A stretch of 49,543 nt of DNA, taken from contig NZ_SMKA01000029.1 of the NCBI RefSeq assembly GCF_004348455.1, forward strand, positions 1 through 49,543, written 5' to 3'. This stretch comes from Kribbella albertanoniae. Its GTDB lineage: Bacteria; Actinomycetota; Actinomycetes; Propionibacteriales; Kribbellaceae. The translations under genes and the position numbers were made by a program. This document shows positions 42,171 to 48,773 of this stretch, piece by piece (position 1 is the stretch's first letter; every line of letters starts with the position of its first letter). The notes beneath the pieces are model-generated. The model saw only the letters and a list, made by a program, of their open reading frames with translations. It did no database searches and had not been told where the DNA came from.

Positions 42171-43439
42171 TCAGCGGACGAAGGTCTTGTCGATCGAGGT
42201 GGCGAGCTGCTGCAGGGACTTGCGGAGCTTGCTGGACCTCGCGGCCTCGGCCAGGCTGCGGCCGTGCGCCATCGCCGCGTCCACCGCGCCCAGGTCGTAC
42301 GGCAGCAGGGCGGCCACCTGGATACCGGCGTACTGACCGAGGGCGTCGGCGACGGCCTCCGCCGGTGAGCTGCCGAGGGAACCGGAGCGGACCCGGTTCA
42401 CCACGACGCGGAGGTTGACGGAGGGGACGAGCCCGCGCACCTCGTGGATCGCGCGGATCAGCCGGGTCAGGCCGACCGGGTCCGCGGACCCGACCACGAT
42501 CACCTCGTCGGCCTGCTCGAGTGTCGCGACCGTCGCTCCGTTGCGCCGCGGGGCGAGCGAGTCGAACGAGATCTCTTCATCGGTCTCTATGCAGAACCCG
42601 AGATCGACGATCGTGCACGGCGACAGCAGCCGCGCGGATGACCAGATCGACTCGACCGCGGCTGGTCGCAGCTCCGTCCAGCGGTCGGCCCGGCTCAGCC
42701 CGGTCAGCACCATCAGGTGCCGCTCCACCTGCCGGGCATGCTTGGCCAGCGTCATCATGTCTAACGTGCCGCTCGATGCGGAGCGGGCTGCGGCGGCCAG
42801 GCCGGACGTCTCGTCGAGCATTCCGAGCTGCTGGGCGACAGTGCCGCCGTACACATCGCAGTCAGCGAGCAGTGTGGGCATGCCTCTGGCTGCGAGCTCG
42901 GAGGCCAGGCCGACCGCGACCGTCGTCCGGCCGGGTGCACCGGTCGGGCCCCAGATCGCGAAGATGCGGCCGGTCCCGGCGGCGTACTCCGTTTGGGCCG
43001 ACCTGTGCTCGGTCTCCCCGCCGGTCGGCACGAATCCGCCGGCGAAATGCGACAGCGCGATCGGCGGGCCGGCGTCGACCGCGTCACTGATCGCACGACC
43101 CAGATCCTCCGGGCTGACATCGGCCGGCAGTATCCGCTCGATCCCCATCCGGCTGAGCCGGTCCTCGGGGCCGAAGGCCTCTCCGGTCTCACTCGGATCA
43201 ACCAGAGCCAGTACGGCGATGCCGCGCGCATGCAGCGCGGACACTGCATCGGACGTCAGCCGCGAGAGGTCATCGGCAAGCAGGACGGCCCGGGCCTGAC
43301 CGCTCGCCGCGGCCGCCATCACATCCGCGATGTCCACACAGCGCCGGACGACGCGGATGCCCGGTGCGCGCTCGGTCCGGCGTACAACGTCTGCCTCCCA
43401 CGGCGCACCGGTCACCGCAAGCAGGACCGGAATCGCCAT
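42171..43439 (-). CDS. CpaE-like AAA/MinD-type ATPase (Flp/Tad pilus family)
   Basis: 422 residues. The N-terminus resembles a receiver-like domain of CpaE (VLLAVTGAPWEADVVRR, ARAVLLADDLSRLTSDAVS). From about 160 a deviant Walker-type P-loop is visible, FAIWGPTGAPGRTTVAVGLA, followed by PTLLADCDVYGGTVAQQLG and a CTIVDLGFCIETDEE Walker B region. CpaE proteins position and regulate Flp pilus assembly. Its ATG overlaps the preceding stop as TGATG, so it is coupled to the SAF-domain gene. No secretion ATPase or pilin gene is visible in the window. Confidence 0.8.
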   Translation of the reverse strand: MAIPVLLAVTGAPWEADVVRRTERAPGIRVVRRCVDIADVMAAAASGQARAVLLADDLSRLTSDAVSALHARGIAVLALVDPSETGEAFGPEDRLSRMGIERILPADVSPEDLGRAISDAVDAGPPIALSHFAGGFVPTGGETEHRSAQTEYAAGTGRIFAIWGPTGAPGRTTVAVGLASELAARGMPTLLADCDVYGGTVAQQLGMLDETSGLAAAARSASSGTLDMMTLAKHARQVERHLMVLTGLSRADRWTELRPAAVESIWSSARLLSPCTIVDLGFCIETDEEISFDSLAPRRNGATVATLEQADEVIVVGSADPVGLTRLIRAIHEVRGLVPSVNLRVVVNRVRSGSLGSSPAEAVADALGQYAGIQVAALLPYDLGAVDAAMAHGRSLAEAARSSKLRKSLQQLATSIDKTFVR

Positions 43440-44098
43440 CAGGCCGCCCGCCGGACCAGAGTCGGCTCGCCTTGGCTCATCGCGGTCAGCGCGGCCGGGA
43501 GCTTCTGCAGGTCCTTCGGGGCCAGCGCGACCAGCACCTGTCTGCGCGCGGAGCCACCGGCGACGCCCTTCACCGAGTCGATCTGCAGCACCCGGACGTC
43601 GCTCCAGAGCAGCTTGGCCGCCTGTCCGTCGTCCTTCGGCACCACCCAGATGTCGACCTTGTCACCGTTGGCGGTGTCCGACGGGAGTCTGCCGGTCGCC
43701 ACCGACAGCGGCAGCTCGGTGCGGTCGCTGTCGGCCTGCGGTACGGCGGCGTCGCGGGGCACGAACTCACCGGCGTCGATCGCGCGCGCCACGACCAGAC
43801 CCTTCAGCTCCGCGTCGGCAGCGACGTACTGCTCCGCGTCCTGACCGCTGGTGAAGCGGACGCGGACGGTGGCGAGATCCTCGCCGGTCAGCTTGGTCCC
43901 GGCGGGCAGGTCGCGCTTGGCCGCCCAGATCGTGGTGGTGTCGTCGGCGGACGACAGCAGCTTCGCACCGACCAGCGCAGTGATGGCCACGAGCAGAACG
44001 CCCAGAACGAGACGGCCGTCCTTCCAACGCGCCCGCCGGGTGCGCTGCGCCGGGACCGACGGCGCCCCGAACCCACTCCGCACTGCTGTGTCCACCAC
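43439..44098 (-). CDS. SAF-domain protein, CpaB/RcpC-like
   Basis: 219 residues from GTG 44098, with GGGGGAG upstream. Single membrane anchor (LVLGVLLVAITALVGAKLLS, residues 30-49), then a SAF domain (AAKRDLPAGTKLTGEDLATV, GLVVARAIDAGEFVPRDAAV) and a C-terminal beta domain (NGDKVDIWVVPKDDGQAAKL). CpaB/RcpC proteins bind peptidoglycan or stabilise the Flp pilus channel. It is coupled to the CpaE-like gene. The gap to the upstream HTH gene holds a DnaA-box-like TTATCCACA at 44165-44173. Confidence 0.8.
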   Translation of the reverse strand: MVDTAVRSGFGAPSVPAQRTRRARWKDGRLVLGVLLVAITALVGAKLLSSADDTTTIWAAKRDLPAGTKLTGEDLATVRVRFTSGQDAEQYVAADAELKGLVVARAIDAGEFVPRDAAVPQADSDRTELPLSVATGRLPSDTANGDKVDIWVVPKDDGQAAKLLWSDVRVLQIDSVKGVAGGSARRQVLVALAPKDLQKLPAALTAMSQGEPTLVRRAA

Positions 44099-44220
44099 GT
44101 CGGCTCCCCCAGTCGCTTCGCTTCTGTGTGCATTCTGCCGTGTTTGGCGACTCTGTGTAGGCAGTTATCCACAGATTGTCATGGCTGGGGACAAACTTGA
44201 TCGTCCTCGGGCGAACCGTG

Positions 44221-44227
44221 GCAAACT
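44221..44227 (+). promoter_or_regulatory. GCAAACT heptamer in the HTH leader
   Basis: A single GCAAACT lies 35 bases upstream of the HTH gene's start; the same heptamer occurs three times in the divergent region at 45090-45147. It may be a shared regulatory half-site. Confidence 0.3.
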
Positions 44228-44261
44228 GAAGGAACCCGCTACTACCTGAAGGAGTTCCTCG

Positions 44262-44501
44262 ATGCCGGCACCGCGTTTCCTCCAGCTCGCCGACGTCGCC
44301 GAGGTCCTGAACATCTCCGCCAACCAGGTCTACGCCCTGGTCCGCCGCGGTGACATCCCCGCGGTGAAGATCGGCGGCCGCGGGCAGTGGCGGGTCGAGG
44401 CCAGCGAGCTCGAGAAGTACATCGAGCGGCTCTACACCGAGACCAAGCAGTTCATCGACAGCCATCCGTTCGGCGAAGAGGCCGAGGACGCCCAGCTCTA
44501 A
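44262..44501 (+). CDS. Excisionase/BldC-type small HTH DNA-binding protein
   Basis: 79 residues, with GAAGGAG at 44247-44253 and a good spacing to ATG 44262. The MerR-like winged helix is clear: FLQLADVAEVLNISANQVYA, LVRRGDIPAVKIGGRGQWRV, then EASELEKYIERLY. The acidic tail (FGEEAEDAQL) is short. Such small proteins regulate transcription by binding direct repeats, in some cases cooperatively as for BldC. It ends 3 bases before the convergent gene at 44505. The GCAAACT sites upstream of it and of the LysM gene are candidate targets. Confidence 0.88.
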   Translation: MPAPRFLQLADVAEVLNISANQVYALVRRGDIPAVKIGGRGQWRVEASELEKYIERLYTETKQFIDSHPFGEEAEDAQL

Positions 44502-44504
44502 CGT

Positions 44505-45059
44505 TTACCGTCGACGTACGGCCTGTAGGGCCTGGGTGGGGATGAGCCGGACGTTGTAGACCTCGGTACGGCGCCTGGGCGCGTCGAGGGGGTGTTCGGC
44601 GACCTCGAGGAAGTCCGCGCCGACGCGGTCGATCGTGCCGGTGATCGGGATTCCGCCGCAGAACAGGGTCACCGGTGAGCGGTCCCGGGCGATTCCGCGA
44701 AGCAGGTGCGCGAGGCCGAGCTTCCCGGCCACCGCGCCGACCGCAGGCTCGGCCCAGGGTCCGAGCCGGTGCACCGCTGTGAGCGCGGCGACCGGCACGA
44801 GCCACTCCTCGGCACGGTCGGCCTCGATCAGCAGACAGTCCTTGCCGACGCGGGTGAGTAGTCCCTGCAGCGGCTCGGCCGTGGCCAGCTCGATCCGGAC
44901 GACCGTGTCCACGGCACCCCGGAGCCGGTCGAGCACGGTGATCTTCCCGACCTCGGTCCGGATCCGGTCCGCGACCTCGCCGTACAGGTCGCCTTCCTGG
45001 AGCGCGTCGAACTGCGATTCCAGGTCCTCGAACAGCGCATCCCACTGCATATGCGCCAA
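44505..45059 (-). CDS. Conserved actinobacterial hypothetical protein
   Basis: 184 residues from ATG 45059; an in-frame ATG at 45050 is an alternative. It starts MQWDALFEDLESQFDALQEG, then VADRIRTEVGKITVLDRLRG, a central Lsm/Hfq-like-looking beta part (VRIELATAEPLQGLLTRVG) and a C-terminal GTIDRVGADFLEVAEHPLDA. This family occurs in many actinobacteria, sometimes miscalled a Fis-type regulator. No DNA-binding domain or membrane segment is visible. It is divergent from the LysM gene and convergent with the HTH gene. Confidence 0.8.
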   Translation of the reverse strand: MAHMQWDALFEDLESQFDALQEGDLYGEVADRIRTEVGKITVLDRLRGAVDTVVRIELATAEPLQGLLTRVGKDCLLIEADRAEEWLVPVAALTAVHRLGPWAEPAVGAVAGKLGLAHLLRGIARDRSPVTLFCGGIPITGTIDRVGADFLEVAEHPLDAPRRRTEVYNVRLIPTQALQAVRRR

Positions 45060-45087
45060 CTTACCTCACCTTCCGTGACGTATTCGC

Positions 45088-45147
45088 TTGCAAACTGTCG
45101 CCACTTCCGGTCTATAGTGGTCAAGCCAACGCAAACTAAAGCAAACT
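45088..45147 (+). promoter_or_regulatory. Promoter with GCAAACT direct repeats upstream of the LysM gene
   Basis: TTGCAA at 45088-45093 and TATAGT at 45113-45118 (19-base spacing) form a possible sigma-70-type promoter. GCAAACT occurs at 45090-45096, 45131-45137 and 45141-45147, the last two with a 10-base period, about one helical turn. This is a typical arrangement for a small HTH protein binding direct repeats. Confidence 0.45.
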
Positions 45148-45169
45148 CATAGGTCGGAGGCGAAGCGGG

Positions 45170-46312
45170 GTGAACGGGATGCTTCGAGGGGTAAAGAGCC
45201 TGCTGGCGATCGGCGCACTGGGGGCCGTCGGGGTCGCGCTGCGCTGGGTGACGGCCGGGACTATCACGGCCGCGAACAGCCACGACCTGGACTCGCTGAC
45301 CGTGCTCGCGGTCGGCGGGGTGGCGTGGGTCGCCTATGGGTGGCTGGTCCTCGCAGTGCTTGCGACGGCTCTCGAGCAGCTGCCCGGCGCTCTCGGTGCA
45401 GCGGCAGGGGCGGTTGCTGCCCGCATCACCTCCACGACCTCCCGGGCTCTGCTGCGCTCCGCTCTCGGCGTCGCTGCAGTCACTCCGCTCACCGTGGGCG
45501 TCGCGCACGCAGCGTCTCCCCACGGTTGGCCGGCACCGCAGTCCGGCACTACCCAACCCGCCGCCACCTGGCGCGCCACGGAGCCCCGCTCCACCGTCCA
45601 ACTCACCGGCAACATCTGGCGCACCACCGAGCCACAGCCGTCGGTGGAGGTCGGCGGCACCCGCACCCACTCCCGCGCGACCGAGCCGCGGTCATCGGAG
45701 CAGATCGCCTCCAACGTCCGCACCACCGAGCCGCGCTCCACCATGGGGATCGACGGCGCTCGCGATGGCCTCCGGGAGAGCGAGCCGCGCTCAGTGGTGG
45801 AGAAGCCGGCTGAGCGCTCCGACTTCCGGGCGACTGAGCCGCGGTCTGCTGTCGAGATTGACGCCAACCGCACCACCCTCCGGGCTACCGAGCCGCGGTC
45901 AGCTGCGGAGTTCGGCGCGCGCTCCGCTCGCTCGGGACAGCAGGCCGGGCCGCGGAACGGCGTACGGGCGGGGGCTGGTGTGCCTCAGCCGCGGGACAGC
46001 GACGTACGGCCGGCACGACAGGACGCCGTACCGGTGGTTGGTGGGGTGCAGGTGCCGGATCGGCCTGAGGTGGGTGCTGCGACGCGGTACACCGATCTGC
46101 GGTCGGGACGGGCCTCGCGGGTGACCGTCGCCGCGGGGGACACGCTCTGGGATCTCGCGGCGCGGGAGCTCGGAGTGCAGGCGACGAATCAGGAGATCGC
46201 GGCGCGCTGGCCGCAGTGGTACGCCGCTAATCGCCAGCTGATCGGCGCCGACCCGAACCTCATCCTTCCCGGCCAAGTACTGCGAGTGCCGCCCACCCAC
46301 AAGGAGCAGTGA
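45170..46312 (+). CDS. LysM-domain membrane protein with TEPRS repeats
   Basis: 380 residues from GTG 45170, with GGAGG at 45156-45160. N-terminal membrane helices lie at about residues 8-27, 43-66 and 95-115. Residues 134-250 hold seven degenerate repeats of 15-18 residues with the core R-x-[TS]-E-P-[RQ]-S: RATEPRSTVQ, RTTEPQPSVE, RATEPRSSEQ, RTTEPRSTMG, RESEPRSVVE, RATEPRSAVE, RATEPRSAAE. After a Pro/Arg-rich linker, a LysM domain ends the protein (RVTVAAGDTLWDLAARELG to NLILPGQVLRVP). It is probably anchored in the membrane with LysM binding peptidoglycan. The Rv3235-family gene follows after 1 base, making an operon. Confidence 0.85.
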   Translation: MNGMLRGVKSLLAIGALGAVGVALRWVTAGTITAANSHDLDSLTVLAVGGVAWVAYGWLVLAVLATALEQLPGALGAAAGAVAARITSTTSRALLRSALGVAAVTPLTVGVAHAASPHGWPAPQSGTTQPAATWRATEPRSTVQLTGNIWRTTEPQPSVEVGGTRTHSRATEPRSSEQIASNVRTTEPRSTMGIDGARDGLRESEPRSVVEKPAERSDFRATEPRSAVEIDANRTTLRATEPRSAAEFGARSARSGQQAGPRNGVRAGAGVPQPRDSDVRPARQDAVPVVGGVQVPDRPEVGAATRYTDLRSGRASRVTVAAGDTLWDLAARELGVQATNQEIAARWPQWYAANRQLIGADPNLILPGQVLRVPPTHKEQ

Positions 46313-46313
46313 C

Positions 46314-46742
46314 ATGACCAGTGCGCACCAGGAGATCAGCACCTCGATCCAGCAGCAGCGGGTCCGACTGGACGTGGTGCCCGCGGTCGACGGGACCCAG
46401 CCGCTCATTCCGGAAGCACGTGCCTGGGGTGGTCGATTGGCGCAGGCGGTATCGGAGGTTCTGGCGGGAGATCGTCCGGTGGCTCAGCTGGTGCGGTTCA
46501 CCGATGAGGACGTGTTCGTCGAGCTCAACCGGCGGGTGCGACTGCTCGGGCTAACCACCACCGCCACCGGCCGCGGCACGAAGGACCGGTGCGCACTGCA
46601 GTCAGTGCGAGTGTGTCGGCCGAACTCTGAGGTGGCTGAGATCGCTGCGCACGTACGGCACGGCGGACGCTCCCGCGCGATCGCACTGCGGATGGAGCTC
46701 CGCCGCAACCGCTGGGTCTGCACCGCTCTGGAGGTCGGCTGA
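46314..46742 (+). CDS. Rv3235-family protein
   Basis: 142 residues. Pattern ARAWGGRLAQAVSEVLAGDR, PVAQLVRFTDEDVFVELNRR, VRVCRPNSEVAEIAAHV and RAIALRMELRRNRWVCTALE fits the actinobacterial Rv3235 family. Family function is uncertain; in many actinobacteria it lies next to LysM and SecA genes, here next to LysM only. Soluble, no signal peptide. Start ATG 46314 follows the LysM stop by one base. Confidence 0.85.
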   Translation: MTSAHQEISTSIQQQRVRLDVVPAVDGTQPLIPEARAWGGRLAQAVSEVLAGDRPVAQLVRFTDEDVFVELNRRVRLLGLTTTATGRGTKDRCALQSVRVCRPNSEVAEIAAHVRHGGRSRAIALRMELRRNRWVCTALEVG

Positions 46743-46755
46743 TCGGGCACGTTGG

Positions 46756-46780
46756 AAGCCCGTTCGGGCTTGGCCCGAAC
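46756..46780 (+). terminator. Two mutually exclusive hairpins between Rv3235-family and VanW genes
   Basis: AAGCCCG (46756-46762) pairs with CGGGCTT (46765-46771), and GTTCGGGC (46762-46769) pairs with GCCCGAAC (46773-46780). They share the CGGGC segment, so only one can form at a time. The second, 8-bp, is stronger and may be a terminator; the pair looks like an attenuator layout. Confidence 0.5.
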
Positions 46781-46906
46781 AAATCGCAGCGTCCGGGAGT
46801 CCTTAGAGCGCAATGTGATCGTGTGGTTGTCGTCATGTGGCTGGTGAACCTCCGGCGTACCGTTGCCGGGGCGGCCGCCAGGCCGGAGTCGTTCGGGGGA
46901 ACGAAA

Positions 46907-47890
46907 ATGCGTGAGAGCAATACCAAGGTGGGGCGGACTGCACGGCCGGCATCCACTGGGGTGGTGCCGGCTCGTGAAGCCGCCGACCCCCGTGAGGTGA
47001 CCTTCGCCTGGCGAATCGGTCTCGCCGAACTCAGCGCCGCAGAACGCGCCCGGGTCGCTCCGCGAGCGCGGCGGCGACGCTGGGCCGAGCGAGTGCCCGC
47101 ACTGTATCCATTGGCGGTGCGCTACCACCGCGCCCGCAAACGCGTTGAGTGGCTGCGATCCAGGACGCCGTACGCACAGGAGCGCCGTATTGCGGACTTG
47201 CCGGTGCGAGTCAAACAGCACAAGTCGTTGCTACTGCGCCAGCTCGGTGAGACCGAGATGTGGATGCAGCACAACAAGGTCACCAACCTGCGGCTGGCCT
47301 GTGACCGGGTCGACGGTCTGGTGATCCGGCCGGGCGAGACGTTCTCCTTCAACAAGCTGGTCGGCAACGCGACCCGCCGCAAGGGCTATCTCCCAGGCAT
47401 GCGGCTCTCCAACGGCCAGGCGCGGCCCGGGATCGGCGGTGGCATCTGCCAACTCGCGAACCTGCTGCACTGGATGGTGCTGCACTCGCCGATGACTGTG
47501 ACGCAGCGATCCACCCACAGCTTCGACCCGTTCCCGGACAACGGTCGCGTGCTGCCGTGGGGTGTCGGTTGCAGCATCGTCTACAACTACGTGGACCTGC
47601 AGTTCCGCAACGACACCGATCACACGTTCCAGCTCCGGGTCGGAGTCAGCGATCGGTACCTCGAGGGTGAGATCCGCGCCGACGCGCCAACCGCGACGTC
47701 GTACCGGGTGTTCGCGCAGGGCGAGCGGTTCCTGCGGACCGGAACGGACTACTTCCGGCGGAACGAGATCTGGCGCTCGGTGATCGACCGCCGCACCGGC
47801 CAGACCACCGCCGAGGAACTGGTCCGGGAGAACGTTGCCCTAGTCAAATACGTGCCAACGGGCGTACCGGTGTACGACGTCGCCCGATAG
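46907..47890 (+). CDS. VanW-family protein
   Basis: 327 residues from ATG 46907, preceded by GGGGGAAC; a longer frame from GTG 46823 adds 28 residues without support. The VanW domain is clear: MWMQHNKVTNLRLACDRVDG, IRPGETFSFNKLVGNATRR, GQARPGIGGGICQLANLLHW and DPFPDNGRVLPWGVGCSIVY. There is a basic N-terminal region and no obvious signal peptide. VanW was named for an accessory vancomycin-resistance gene; its own function is not established, and a cell-wall role is only inferred. It is separated from the Rv3235-family gene by about 160 bases with a hairpin. Confidence 0.85.
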   Translation: MRESNTKVGRTARPASTGVVPAREAADPREVTFAWRIGLAELSAAERARVAPRARRRRWAERVPALYPLAVRYHRARKRVEWLRSRTPYAQERRIADLPVRVKQHKSLLLRQLGETEMWMQHNKVTNLRLACDRVDGLVIRPGETFSFNKLVGNATRRKGYLPGMRLSNGQARPGIGGGICQLANLLHWMVLHSPMTVTQRSTHSFDPFPDNGRVLPWGVGCSIVYNYVDLQFRNDTDHTFQLRVGVSDRYLEGEIRADAPTATSYRVFAQGERFLRTGTDYFRRNEIWRSVIDRRTGQTTAEELVRENVALVKYVPTGVPVYDVAR

Positions 47891-48064
47891 GTCCGCGGGC
47901 ATGCCGTCGTACCGTTCGGCGGTGGTCAATCGCAGTATGAGACCCTCCAGTACGGCGGCCCGCCGTCGCGATCGGCAAGCCGACTGGCCAGGCCAAGCAA
48001 CTCACCGACGCACTCACCGAACCTTGCCAGCGATCTCGCAATGCCCCGCATCATCCGGCCACGG

Positions 48065-48103
48065 GGTTAGGCAGGGTGGTGATGTAGGACCCGCGTGTGC
48101 CTC
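48065..48103 (-). repeat. Remnant copy of the HNH gene's 3' end
   Basis: These 39 bases match 48777-48815 at 35 positions. In the same frame they read EAHAGPTSPPCLT, versus EAHAGPTSPPCPT at the end of the HNH protein. Nothing upstream resembles HNH, so only the tail is duplicated or preserved. Confidence 0.65.
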
Positions 48104-48269
48104 CTGACTTCAGTCATCCTCGCCGCATTCGAAGCAATGCATGACGCTGGCCTGCGAGATGCTTGTCCGGGCAGGCGGGCTCAGGTACTGATGGGATCGG
48201 ATTCGGCTGTTCTTCCGGCAGACGTCGGTCCGGTTCGAGCCCGGCGAGCAGCCGCGCGTGGGGGCGTTA

Positions 48270-48322
48270 CGTCCGAAGACTCGCGGTGGCTGTCGGTGCG
48301 TGTCGGCGTGTTTTCGGACGTT
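48270..48322. repeat. Dispersed inverted repeat, copy 3
   Basis: CGTCCGAA at 48270-48277 and TTCGGACG at 48313-48320. The right half from 48302 to 48322 is identical to 7203-7223. Unlike copies 1 and 2 it does not sit between two recognisable convergent genes. Confidence 0.55.
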
Positions 48323-48773
48323 GTGATCGATCCGCGCGGGCGGAACGCGACTCGCGCCGACCGGGTGGCCGGGCTCGGACCTGCACCACCGTCTAAGTGC
48401 ATTGAGCTGCCCAGGGCAGGGCGTGCTGAGCGTGAACATGCGGGTCCGCGCACTGTTAGACGGTGATGGCGGTCCGTCGCCCGCTCACTGGTGTACCCAT
48501 CGGCACGGTGGCTTCACTCGGCGCACCACCACAGGCAGCCCGCCTCGACTGTGAGGAGATTGCCGCAGGCAAACGATGTACCGCGGCACGGTGGTCACAC
48601 TCGGCGGCAACTTCTCACACTCGCCGACCGCACGGGCCGTGTATCACCCGGCAGGCTGATTCACGCAGCCCGTCAACGTGCGACCGCCTGATCGACCGCG
48701 CTGACCCTGCGGGGTGCGTCTTGAACTGCTCCCACCGACTGCACGACTCAGGCACTGACCCAATTGACCGAGG

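Larger units (their letters stand above)
47891..48773. other. Gene-poor stretch before the HNH nuclease
   Basis: About 880 bases with no coding frame I trust on either strand. It holds the third copy of the CGTCCGAA/TTCGGACG inverted repeat (48270-48320) and a 39-base copy (48065-48103) of the end of the downstream HNH gene, suggesting worn duplicated material. Confidence 0.6.

Noticed and set aside
44165..44173. Perfect DnaA-box sequence TTATCCACA
   Set aside because: A single copy with no cluster, no AT-rich unwinding region and no dnaA or dnaN gene nearby; an origin is not supported.
48095..48466. Plus-strand 123-codon frame in the gene-poor stretch
   Set aside because: No ribosome-binding site, no recognisable motif, and it runs through the dispersed inverted repeat.
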